From the NCBI RefSeq assembly GCF_001420715.1, contig NZ_LJJC01000004.1, positions 2,510,185 to 2,574,184 of the forward strand: a DNA stretch of 64,000 nt. Reading direction: 5' to 3'. Under the pieces are notes generated by a model that was not told where the DNA came from, made no database searches, and saw only the letters and a program-made list of their open reading frames with translations. The stretch comes from Heyndrickxia shackletonii (GTDB lineage Bacteria; Bacillota; Bacilli; Bacillales; Bacillaceae_C). A program made the translations under genes and the position numbers. This document shows positions 44,468 through 54,172 of this stretch, in pieces. The first letter of the stretch is position 1, and each line of letters begins with the position of its first letter.

Positions 44468-47400
44468 TTACAAAATATTTTTATTTGCCCTTGGCACCAA
44501 ATACGACGGCATTTCCTCTCTCAACTTCCATATAAAACTCATCGGCTTATTCCCAGAATGTTTCAAGTAATCAGCTGTTCCTAAGAACACAAATGGCGAG
44601 GTATACCCATTTTCCTTTTTATACTCCCTAACGAATAATGCGATTTGATGTTCTCTTTTGCGATGTTGAATATATCGCTTGGCCGTTTCACTAGTTTCTG
44701 ATACTCTACTCTGCGTTTGCCAATGAAATAACCGTTCGTTTATCGCATAATCATCATATAAGGTTGATGGAGAAAATTCTTTATCTGATTTATTCAATGT
44801 AATAAAGAATATATCGACATTTTTATCCTCGAAGTGCTTTACTCCTTCTCGAAAAGCTGGAGTTTTCTCCTCGTTATAATAATCAAATGCAGCCATTATT
44901 TGCGAGGTTGTATACTTACAATGTACTTGTAAGGGGCATGGAAATGAAAAATCATTTTGGATCTCCATTGTTTCAATAGACTGATATAAGTATTCGAGAA
45001 TCGCCATAATTTCTGCTTTAAACTCAGGTACAGAAATAATGTTTTGAATCCCATCCTCAATAGAAGATAGCCCTTCTTTTTCAGGATAAGACTTGTAAAA
45101 AGTATAATATAACATGGAAAGCATTAAAGTTTCTTCATGACCGTTTATCTCCCCTTGTTTCAAATAGGAAAGCATAAAACAAATGAATGTTGGAGAATTT
45201 ATATGAAATAACGATGGAAGCCGACTTGTGATAAATTTTTCATTATCACATTCGAAATCCTGGCTAATCCCCGCCTCTACTAACATTCTACTAAAACTTC
45301 GGTCCCCGTTTTTTCCATAAAAATCATATAAGGATAGATGGTAATGATGTAAAAAGGTCGATAAGGTTAACGATTTACCAGTATCCTCCGTAAAATACTT
45401 CATTTTGGCTATAAGATTACTTTTCGTATTTGCACTGCTTCTAAAATTTCGCAGGATATAATCCTTAGCAAGCTTTTCCAGTTGAACAAAACACCCTTTA
45501 GGTAAATTAAAAAACCCGTTCTCAACATAGTACTGTACAGAGTGTTTTGTTTTCCCAATTAATGCTTTAAATTTCTCTTCAAAATTATAATTTTGATGTG
45601 CTTGTCCAACAAAATCCAATACGGTTAAACATTCCTTCCCATCATGTAACCGGAGCCCTCGTCCAAGCTGCTGTAAAAAGACGGTTAAACTTTCGGTTGG
45701 TCGTAGAAACAGAATCGTATTAACTTCCGGAATATCAATTCCTTCATTGTAAAGATCCACTACAAAAATGAATTTAATCTCACCCGTCACAAGCTTTTCC
45801 TGAGCTTCCGCTCTCATTGTTGCATTTACATTTCCGTACAACGCAACAGAAGGTATTCCAGATTCATTAAAAAAAGCAGCCATATACTTAGCATGATCAA
45901 TTGAAACACAGAATCCAAGCCCTTTTACTTGATTAATATCTGTCACATATTTATAGACACTTTTAATAATATTATTGCTTCTTAATGTATTAGAAGTATA
46001 GACATTTTCCAATTCTCTAATTTCATATCCCCTTCTACTCCACTTTAACTTAGATAGATCAACAACATCACTGACACAAAAATATTGGAAAGGACTTAGT
46101 AGTTTTTGGTTAATAGCTTCTGTTAACCTCATTTCCGCAGCAATCGTCTCATCAAAATACGATAGTATATTTTTACCGTCCATTCGTTCTGGCGTTGCCG
46201 TCAAACCCAATAATATTTGAGGTTTATAGTGATCCAATAACTTTTGATAAGAATCCGCTGCAGCATGATGAAACTCATCAATAATGATAAAATCATAAAA
46301 ATCACTAGTTGTATTTCGTACAATTTTTTACTATTAAAGCTTTGTATACTTACAAATAAATGATCCAATGAATTGGGTTCGTGATTACCTACTAAAAGAT
46401 CCCCGAAATTAAAATCTTTTAAAATAGCACGAAAAGTATCTAAGCTTTGTTTTAAAATTTCCTCGCGATGTGCAACAAATAATAGTCGTGCTTGACGTTG
46501 ATGCTCTCGTTTAAATCGCCGATAATCAAATGCCGAAATAACTGTTTTCCCAACACCAGTCGCGGCTACTAACAAGTTCTTCGTTCTACCATAAATATCC
46601 CGCTCTACTTGCAGCTTTTCTAACATCTCTTTTTGATAAAAATATGGCTGGATATCAAAAGCAAAATGGATAATGTTTTCATTTTGATGCTTTGATTTTG
46701 ATAAAGCTGTTTTTAACATTTGATGGTCTTCTTTATTAGTAGGATCATATTTTTTAAACTCACGATCGTTCCAATAACTTTCAAAAGTTGTTTCAAACTT
46801 TTTGATAATATCGAACGAATCTTTCTCTGTTACTTTCAAGTTCCATTCCAAGCCAGAAGTTAAAGCTGGATTAGATAAATTGGATGATCCTATGTAAGCC
46901 GTGCTAAAACCTGTCTCTCTTTTAAAGAGATATGCTTTTGCATGAAGGCGAGTTCTTTCCACGTCATAGGAAATCTTCACCTGCGTATTAGAGAGACTAC
47001 TAAGTTCTTGAATCGCTTTCAAATCGGTTGCCTCCATATAGGAAGTCGTAATTACCCGGAGTTTTCCACCTTTATCCGTAAAGGTTTTTAACTCTTCGAT
47101 AATACATCTTAATCCGCTCCATTTTATAAAAGAAACAAGCATATCCATTGCATCCGAACTAACAATCTCCTTTTTCAATTCACCAAGCATATTCGGTTCA
47201 TAATTGGACCCTGTAAAAAGAGAACTTTGGGAAATAGGTGTAACAGGTCTAATGACAGGGGTTTTTTGAATACTTGCGGTCGTATTGATTTTTGAATAGA
47301 TAGAAGTCAAAACTTCTGCCTCTTCAGATATTTTTAGCGCCTCAAACTCCTGGTCACCAAAAGTTTCACTTAAAATCGTGATAAATTCATTGCAGAGGTT

Positions 47401-47619
47401 AATTTGATTTAACAATGCAACTTTATCATCCTTTTCATTATCCCTTACAAACTTCAAAGCTCTCCGTGTAACATGGGAAATATAACTGGATAGCATTTTC
47501 CTTGCTTCCTCTACATCCAACTTTTCCTTTCCGATTTCGAATGACTCATTATGTATTTTTTCAAGTTCTGTCTTTAATTTGTGCGTGATGATTTCTTCGT
47601 ATATACCTTGTTTGAGCAC
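44468..47619 (-). pseudogene. PLD-helicase-DUF3427 protein, interrupted by one frameshift
   Basis: Two overlapping frames make one ~1050-residue protein. The first part (47619-~46327) has a phospholipase-D-like domain (RLHAKAYLF...YIGSSNLSNPAL) and helicase motif I (AATGVGKT). The second (~46329-44468) begins with motif II (IIIDEFHHAAA) and has motif VI (QQLGRGLRLHDG) and a C-terminal DUF3427 region. The break falls in a run of six A on the coding strand (46324-46329); adding one A restores the frame. The best start is GTG 47619 after AGAGGTGA. Homologues are linked to phage defence. It could be truly inactive, phase-variable or a sequencing slip. Confidence 0.85.
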
Positions 47620-47823
47620 TTGGGTCACCTCTTATACTATGGGAAAATATTTTTTAAACAAAATGTACTATATATTAAAATTAACAGACTATATTGTGAA
47701 AGGGAAATAGAATAAAAAGCATATCCATAATTCAACATACTTGTTGTATCCTTGTTAAGAACAATTCATTTGATAACACCCTATAGTTTGTATATACTTA
47801 AAATTAACAGAATATAATAAAAA

Positions 47824-47849
47824 GGAACATTGGGTGCAACCAATGTTCC
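47824..47849 (-). terminator. Distal terminator of toxin unit C
   Basis: A perfect 10-bp stem (47824-47833 with 47840-47849) followed by TTTTTATTATAT on the minus strand. Confidence 0.75.
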
Positions 47850-47940
47850 CAGTACAGCTTACTGCAAGAAGTGCAGTATCCCGAGGCTAGGAATAACTCA
47901 CCCCAACCATGGCAGAGGCAGGGTGGGTTATTTCCGTTTA
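47850..47940 (+). ncRNA. Candidate antitoxin RNA of toxin unit C
   Basis: The plus strand has an ACTGCA/TGCAGT hairpin and ends in a 12-bp stem with one wobble (47892-47903 with 47921-47932) that overlaps the toxin stop. A TATAAT at about 47813-47818 could be its -10 box, which would put the 5' end near 47825. Confidence 0.4.
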
Positions 47941-48026
47941 ACAAGAGAAATAACGACTGCAATCACAGTTACGATGAATGATCCAAACATGATCATCAGG
48001 GATAACGTTTCGTAAACAGTGATCAT
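47928..48026 (-). CDS. Holin-like type I toxin (TxpA/BsrG-like), copy C
   Basis: A 32-residue peptide beginning MITVYETLSLMIMFGSFIVT, with one membrane helix, and ending in SLVKRK. MxxYETLSLM is a classical start for Bacillus holin-like toxins. GGGAGGTGATT is 4 bases before the ATG, a very strong ribosome site. It is the most divergent copy in sequence but keeps the full unit structure. It lies between the helicase gene and the phosphoesterase. Confidence 0.88.
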   Translation of the reverse strand: MITVYETLSLMIMFGSFIVTVIAVVISLVKRK

Positions 48027-48184
48027 CAGCAATCACCTCCCTTCTTTGGGAAGTGACTACTGCCACCCTGCAAGCTGTGCTAAATTAATTATGGCACAAA
48101 TGTTCGTACGAAAAATAATTATTAAAATTACGTTACGAGGATTATGTATTAGCCGTTTATTCAGCAACCAAAATTACATCGTTT

Positions 48185-48421
48185 TCAAATATAAAATTGG
48201 GAGAACCATCTCAATTTTCCACAGTATTTCTTGAATTTTTCACCACTTCCACATGGATCATTTCTTCCTATTTTCTTTTTCGTTTTCATGTTTATAAGGT
48301 TGTTCTTCTCTTTAGGTAATAGACGTAATGCATCCTTTTCTTGTTTAAATAATTAGTTAGGAGAATACCCCTTTAGAAACCACTGTTTGGTATTATTCAT
48401 CATTTCCACTACTTTGCCCAT
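48185..48421 (-). pseudogene. SEC-C motif protein, interrupted
   Basis: From ATG 48421 the frame reads MGKVVEMMNNTKQWFLKGYS then a TAA. It continues in frame LFKQEKDALRLLPKEKNN and KKKIGRNDPCGSGEKFKKYC. This is the SecA-type zinc motif (GRNDPCPCGSGKKYKKCC), but it lacks the second Cys pair member and has Tyr for Cys near the end, so zinc binding is doubtful. The start overlaps the phosphoesterase stop region (TAATGATG), suggesting former translational coupling. Confidence 0.6.
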
Positions 48422-48423
48422 CA

Positions 48424-49146
48424 TTACTTTTTCATTTCCATAAATTGATCGTACATAATCTCTTTATAGTATTCTTCATAACCTACCATTCCTAGTTCCC
48501 TTGCAGCTCTAAGCTCTGCTTTCCTATCATATGGAACCCGCACAAAGTTAATCGAATTAGTGCCATACGAACCATCAACAATAACATACGTAGCATCAAT
48601 TAAATCTAAACCCACACTTCCTACATTGCAAAGGATACCAGTTTCATAACTTCTTAATAAAGTCATGTGAATATCGCCATAAAACACAATATCTGGAGTA
48701 CGTTTCGAGTGAAGGGATTCCGTTTCTTCACTATTCTCAAATAGAGACAAACACTTTTCTTTTGGATGATACTCAGGTGCAATTCGCTCAAAGACACTCC
48801 TCGGCGAAGCATGAAAGCAACGAATTAGCTTTCCGTTTAACTCAAATTCTATATAAAAAGGCAAGGAAGCTAAGTAGTTAAAATCTTCCTCCGTTAGCTG
48901 GTTTTGAAACCACTTAACAATTTCATTATCTGTCTCCTCTTGGATAAACACATCCCAATTCCCACGAATGACTTTATCACAATGCTTTTTAACTAGTTCA
49001 ATACATTCCGATCCACGCGGACCCTTCCCAATCAAATCTCCTAAACAAAATATCTGATCCACACCACGTTTTTCAATATCTTTTAGCACTGCTTCTAATG
49101 CCGTTAAATTACCGTGAATATCTGAAATAATTGCTATTTTTGACAA
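48424..49146 (-). CDS. Calcineurin-like metallophosphoesterase
   Basis: 240 residues. SDIHGNLTALEAVL (first metal motif), CLGDLIGKGP (GDxxxxGP), IRGNWD (GNxD/E), FHASPRS and YGDIHM (GDxH-type) form the two-metal site of YfcE/MJ0936-type phosphodiesterases. The substrate is unknown and may be cyclic nucleotides or RNA ends. It starts at a TTG after AAGGGGG. It lies inside the defence island, but this family is also common as a housekeeping enzyme. Confidence 0.88.
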   Translation of the reverse strand: MSKIAIISDIHGNLTALEAVLKDIEKRGVDQIFCLGDLIGKGPRGSECIELVKKHCDKVIRGNWDVFIQEETDNEIVKWFQNQLTEEDFNYLASLPFYIEFELNGKLIRCFHASPRSVFERIAPEYHPKEKCLSLFENSEETESLHSKRTPDIVFYGDIHMTLLRSYETGILCNVGSVGLDLIDATYVIVDGSYGTNSINFVRVPYDRKAELRAARELGMVGYEEYYKEIMYDQFMEMKK

Positions 49147-49480
49147 ACTGAAATCCCCCTTATGTAAAAACCTATACAGTCAGTATATATTAAATTTTGC
49201 AATAATTTAATATAAAAAGGATGACAAGAGTGTCACAAAATCTGGAAAATCACACATTTTAAAAATATATACCACAATAAAGGTTCAATTGGGTTTTTAA
49301 ATTGTGAAATATTATCCATTATTTTCAAGAAATAATAAAACAGACAAACCGGCCCTTTGTTTGGTCAACAAAAAAAGTCTCCTAATGCGCAAGTTCATAA
49401 CTTGCTTTACGCATTAAAAGACTATTTACAAAGAATCCTACAAACACATTTGATTTTAAATAAAATTAAAACTCATATCC
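49147..49480. other. Intergenic region with terminator
   Basis: Non-coding. It holds the nested hairpin at 49376-49424 and the phosphoesterase promoter, which could not be resolved. Confidence 0.4.
49376..49424 (-). terminator. Terminator of the DUF4011-helicase gene
   Basis: Nested arms (AGTCT, TAATGCG, CAAGTT with their complements) are followed on the minus strand by TTTTTTTGTTG. It lies about 60 bases past the stop. Confidence 0.7.
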
Positions 49481-52400
49481 CTAAATTTGCGGCAATTCCC
49501 TTTTTACACTTTCCGCTTTCAACATTTCCTTGATTAATTGATCGATTCTTTCAATCTCAACACTAGGATTTCTCCACCAATTACGGCTCCAAATTCTCGT
49601 GATGTTCCATCCTTTGTTTTCAAGAAATCTTTGTCTATATACATCTCTTTCTTTGGCACTTGCTGAACTGTGATACATTGCACCGTCACATTCAATTCCT
49701 AATATATACTTTTGAGGATTGCGTGGATGGACGACCGCTAAGTCAATTCGATATCCAGACATCCCTACTTGAGTATCTAGGGTATATCCTAGCTTAGTCA
49801 ATTGATTATATACTTGTTCCTCAAACGGAGAATCAAATTGTAATGCTGTTAATTGTTTTTTTGTAGCTTTATTTTCATTTAACAAAGTCAAAATAGATTC
49901 AATTTCATCTCTTCTAACTAAAGAAACAGCCTTTGCATATTCCATATAGCTTTTTAAAAGTTTTGGACCATCATTTTTAACGTTGGATACATTTAGATCA
50001 GATGGTTCAATACTCGATACGATATGAATTTCTTCTTTAGCACGAGTAATGGCAACATTTAGCCTATTTTCCCCACCTTGTTGTCCAAGAGTTCCGAATC
50101 GATTATATACGCGCCCTTCTTCATTTTTAGCGTAGGCTATCGAGAAAATAATAATATCTCTTTCGTCCCCTTGAACATTCTCAATATTTTTAACAAAGAG
50201 TCGCTGATCCATATCATTACTCATATTTTGCTGATATAAAACGCCAAACTCTATGTCATTTTCTGCCTCGTCCTCTATTAAATCGAGGATTTTATCTTGT
50301 TGTTTTGCGTTAAATGTAATAATACCTAATGATTTATTGGGATTTTCAATCATTAGTTGTTTAACTAATTCAACTACTTTTTTTGCTTCAACCTCATTAT
50401 GTTGATTTATCCATAAACCATTTACTCTATGCCATTGGATGGCAGCAGGATCTCTTAGAGGTTCAACATTTGGAGCAATTTGAATATTGCCGTTATAGAA
50501 AGCATGATTAGAAAAGTTTATCAACTCTTCTGATTTTGATCGGTAATGCCATTGCAGCATTTTTTCGGGTAAAAATCTTTTTGCAAGATTTAATAAACTC
50601 TCTGATTCTTGAAAGTCCATTTGTTCTTCATCGTCTTCATCTCCAACGATCTCACTTTTGAATAATGAAGATGGTGGAAGCTGTTTTTCATCCCCAGCAA
50701 CAACTAGTTTAGTACCTCGAAATGCAGAAGGGAGTCCATTTTCTACTGTACATTGTGAGGCTTCATCAAATATTACTAAATCAAATAAATCCTTTTGCAA
50801 TGGGAAAATGGCAGAAGCAGTTTCCGGTGATGTTAACCAAATAGGCATTACATCCAATAATCCATTTAAAGAAAATTCCCTAACAAGTTTTCTTACTGGC
50901 CATACCATTCGTTGTTTCCCTGTTTGATGTTGTAACTCTTTCATAGCTTTGGAATTGGTTTGTTTCACTTTCAAAAGCTTCGATAATAATCGATTGATTA
51001 AAACCTTCACTGATAATTCCTTTTTCTGTAGTAATAAATCTTTAAATTGATTTCGTAACTTAGTAAACTCTTCTGTTCCAATTTTCGTTAATACGGGATG
51101 CTTCCTTTCAATTTGATCAATCCAGTGAATATAGGCAGATTGTTTAACAATATCCACCCAATCATTTGCCATTTCCCTGTAAATATTGTCATCAGATTTT
51201 TCTTTCAATAATTCAATAATATCTTTGATGAAAGGTGGACTTTGATCATAGAATCGATCCATTTCTCTTACTTCTTCAAAATCTTGAATAATATATTCCT
51301 GTTGTTTTTGAAACTCTTTTAATGGTATATCACCTTTTGCAACTTTTTGATTTAACTGATTTACCATCTCTTTTGAAAAGTAGGTCTTCAATGAATCTGT
51401 TTCTTTAAACATTTTCTCAGAAACCTTCGCCAATTCAAAAAGGACTCGTAGACTTTCTCTTAATTTCGGCCATTCTTTAGAGGATAGCCCTTTAAATTTT
51501 TCTCCATTTAATAATTCTTCCACAATAGTTTTACCTGTAAAAGAGGTCCACCACCATAATCTAAGTTTTTGTAAACTTTTCTTTTCATCCGGGTTCAAAT
51601 CATCAAATATTTTTTCAATCTTATCATTGATATTCCAGCTATATTCTGGTGTAATATCCTCTTGGTCAAATGTATTCAAATATTCAATGCTTGTTTCAGC
51701 TTTTTCAATAATATTTTTCAGTATTTCAATGATTTTCATTCGATCTTTTAAATCTAAATTGGCAAATGATAAACGATGTTTTAATGGATAATCTTTACTT
51801 CCAAAACGTCCGTAGTAACTTCCATAGGAAAAGATTTTCATTAATACATCTTCAAGATTTTCTTTATTTAAGGAAGATAATGCTGCTTCCATATCAAGGA
51901 TTACATCAATATCATTTATAGGCTTTCCTAGGCCATAAAGTTCATAAGCTTTAAAACCATGATCTTGTACTTCAAATAAACCATTAGCAATTGCATTTAA
52001 CTGGGCCTCGCAATGTTCAATTTTTGCCGATAATTGGTACAGCTCATTTTCATAGTCCACTATATTAATATCACTTTGCAACAAATTAAAGAGTTTCTTG
52101 TAAAGTGTTTTACGGTCATTTTTTTCATCATGCAATAATGCAACATGCCCGGAGAGTCCAAGAGAATCCATTCTCTGATAAACGACATCAAGTGCCGCTC
52201 TTTTTTGACAAACAAGTAGAACTCTTTTATTTTGAGCTATTGTATTTGCAATTAAATTTACAATAACTTGTGATTTACCTGTACCTGGTGGCCCATGAAC
52301 GACAAGTCCTTTTTGTTTTTCGACTTCCTTAATAATTTCCTCTTGTGATGCATCCGTATCTAGAAGATAGAATTTTTCTTTTTCTGGAATGTGTTTTTCA

Positions 52401-53257
52401 AATTCTGGCCGATCGATATCTTCTCTCTCTTCTATTTCCCATTCATTGTTAAAATTAGAATCTAATAATTCTCCTAAAATTCCAAAGTCAGAATTTCCAG
52501 CTTGTTCATCTAATAAAATAAGATCATCATAGTCCTTCAACAAAGCAGAATTTCCTTGAGGATAACACCCTAAAATTGCCATCTTCTCCAGTTCAAATTG
52601 CCCTTTTTTTCCGTTGGGTATCTCGCTCTGTTTAAGATCCTTGAAAGGCTTTAATTCCACTTCATTGGACCAAAGAATGTTGATAGAATAATTCTTCAGC
52701 CATTTGATCCAATTTAAAAAATCATGTTTTTTTGCGAATTCTTCCGCTTCTTCATAAATGGAATCTGTTACATCAATGCCACTATATTTTTTAAAAGCAA
52801 GGAACAAGGTTCGATTTAACTGAGGTTCATCATCCTGAAAAGATAATTTCCAATGGACTCCATTTGCTTTTGTTTTCTCTAATTTAACGGGGTATAAAAA
52901 TAGTGGAGCTCTTATATAGGTACCATCTAACATAAATCCGGATATGTAGGGATAACCAACATATAGGTCGTAAAGACCTGTTTCCTCTTCAATGGATTTT
53001 AAATTTCTATATAATGAGTTCAGTTTATTAGACAATATTAAGGATGCCTCATTATTCACATCTTGCTTTAACAAGCTTATATTACCGTTTTGTTCCATAA
53101 TTCTCTCAAGAATTTTACTGGAACTTTCCGGATTTACTTTATTTACTAAAGTAATATCAAAGGACCACTTATCATATAGCTTCAACATCCGAATAGAACG
53201 ATTTCTTCTACTGAGGTCATTTAAACGATCCTTTAAATAAACCAATTTATCTTTCAA
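49481..53257 (-). CDS. DUF4011-SF1 helicase-Vsr/DUF559-like nuclease (Hhe-like defence protein)
   Basis: About 1258 residues. The N-terminus (LNDLSRRNRSIRMLKLYDKW) is a DUF4011-type domain. Helicase motifs of the Dna2/UPF1 class follow: Walker A VVHGPPGTGKSQVIVNLIA, motif II LVIFDEASQC, VVAGDEKQLPPSSLF, then GDERDIIIFSIAYAKNEEGR and LNVAITRAKEEIHIV. The last ~110 residues are a PD-(D/E)XK/Vsr-like nuclease (SPFEEQVYNQLTKLGY, YRIDLAVVHP, ILGIECDGAMYHSS). This order matches the reported single-gene Hhe defence type. The TTG at 53257 after AGGTGAT is the better start. Confidence 0.85.
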   Translation of the reverse strand: MKDKLVYLKDRLNDLSRRNRSIRMLKLYDKWSFDITLVNKVNPESSSKILERIMEQNGNISLLKQDVNNEASLILSNKLNSLYRNLKSIEEETGLYDLYVGYPYISGFMLDGTYIRAPLFLYPVKLEKTKANGVHWKLSFQDDEPQLNRTLFLAFKKYSGIDVTDSIYEEAEEFAKKHDFLNWIKWLKNYSINILWSNEVELKPFKDLKQSEIPNGKKGQFELEKMAILGCYPQGNSALLKDYDDLILLDEQAGNSDFGILGELLDSNFNNEWEIEEREDIDRPEFEKHIPEKEKFYLLDTDASQEEIIKEVEKQKGLVVHGPPGTGKSQVIVNLIANTIAQNKRVLLVCQKRAALDVVYQRMDSLGLSGHVALLHDEKNDRKTLYKKLFNLLQSDINIVDYENELYQLSAKIEHCEAQLNAIANGLFEVQDHGFKAYELYGLGKPINDIDVILDMEAALSSLNKENLEDVLMKIFSYGSYYGRFGSKDYPLKHRLSFANLDLKDRMKIIEILKNIIEKAETSIEYLNTFDQEDITPEYSWNINDKIEKIFDDLNPDEKKSLQKLRLWWWTSFTGKTIVEELLNGEKFKGLSSKEWPKLRESLRVLFELAKVSEKMFKETDSLKTYFSKEMVNQLNQKVAKGDIPLKEFQKQQEYIIQDFEEVREMDRFYDQSPPFIKDIIELLKEKSDDNIYREMANDWVDIVKQSAYIHWIDQIERKHPVLTKIGTEEFTKLRNQFKDLLLQKKELSVKVLINRLLSKLLKVKQTNSKAMKELQHQTGKQRMVWPVRKLVREFSLNGLLDVMPIWLTSPETASAIFPLQKDLFDLVIFDEASQCTVENGLPSAFRGTKLVVAGDEKQLPPSSLFKSEIVGDEDDEEQMDFQESESLLNLAKRFLPEKMLQWHYRSKSEELINFSNHAFYNGNIQIAPNVEPLRDPAAIQWHRVNGLWINQHNEVEAKKVVELVKQLMIENPNKSLGIITFNAKQQDKILDLIEDEAENDIEFGVLYQQNMSNDMDQRLFVKNIENVQGDERDIIIFSIAYAKNEEGRVYNRFGTLGQQGGENRLNVAITRAKEEIHIVSSIEPSDLNVSNVKNDGPKLLKSYMEYAKAVSLVRRDEIESILTLLNENKATKKQLTALQFDSPFEEQVYNQLTKLGYTLDTQVGMSGYRIDLAVVHPRNPQKYILGIECDGAMYHSSASAKERDVYRQRFLENKGWNITRIWSRNWWRNPSVEIERIDQLIKEMLKAESVKRELPQI

Positions 53258-53679
53258 ATTTATCACCTATTAAAATTATTATTCATTATGTATTAATATT
53301 TTTTGTTATCTATATTATAACATTTCCTTTTTTACAATAATAGACAAAGACCGGCAAATCTTTTATGGAAAAATACTATAATATATAATGGCCTTTCTGA
53401 GGGAAACATGGAGAATCACGAGGATTAGAAAAATAAGAAGTCCATGTATTCTTAGAAAAAAGTCTCTACTTTAATAAACGAATTATCACGGAGGTCATTA
53501 TCATCGTAAAGGATTTCTAAAAAATATGGCTGAATTGCTTGATGAACAGAATCAGTAGAATTTAGTGATTCCATAATGCGTTATCAGTGCAGTCAATCCA
53601 TTCTTCTAATTCCTTATGATCTTTAGTAGTAGGAATTTTTTTCGAAAGATTTTCAGAAACGATAAATCATTTATCATGT
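53258..53679. other. Intergenic region with a decayed open frame
   Basis: The minus strand between about 53640 and 53455 reads KKIPTTKDHKELEEWIDCTD then, after a frameshift, STDSVHQAIQPYFLEILYDD and NSFIKVETFF. It is protein-like and broken, family not recognised. The nuclease gene promoter must also lie here. Confidence 0.4.
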
Positions 53680-54003
53680 CTACATTCCCTTAATTTCATG
53701 AAAATTATTCGGGAATTGGACCTGTATAATCCTATTAATGATAGAAATGATGCCATCCCTTTTCCCTCTCTCAATTCCTTTCTTCATCCCACGTTCCTCC
53801 GCTTTTACTTCCCAAGCCGTTTTCAATTCCATCACCTTCATCGCCTCCAGCTCGTTAAGTGACTTATTTTCCATTTTCCATTGCTCTTCTTCCTCCTTGT
53901 CTAGAATCAAATATGGACAAAAAAGCCTGCTATTAAATGGAATCTTGCCGTATTTAGTTCCATTCGAAGAAATTCCTTCTTTTTTAAATACGTAGAATTG
54001 CAC
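53680..54003 (-). pseudogene. Rpn/PD-(D/E)XK-family transposase-like nuclease, C-terminal fragment
   Basis: 107 residues with a Glu/Lys-rich helical stretch (MENKSLNELEAMKVMELKTA then ERGMKKGIERGKRDG). This is typical of the C-terminal end of Rpn-type recombination-promoting nucleases. The N-terminal nuclease core is absent and a GGGAC hairpin lies immediately upstream at 54030. Probably a remnant. Confidence 0.6.
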
Positions 54004-54172
54004 CGCGATAAAGATTCTATAGAAAATACCATAGGGACAGTCCCTGTGCTATTTTAATAGTGAAAATTAGTGACTGTAATCATAATCTGGGATAATATTA
54101 AAAAGGCAAATATACTTCGTTTTTTACCATATTATAAAAATAGTTGATTCATTTAAAAGGAGGAACTTATCA

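Noticed and set aside
46320-46335. Programmed frameshift in the helicase gene as the main explanation
   Set aside because: The site reads T AAA AAA TTG, not a standard slippery heptamer, and no clear downstream stimulator was seen; indel or sequencing error is more likely.
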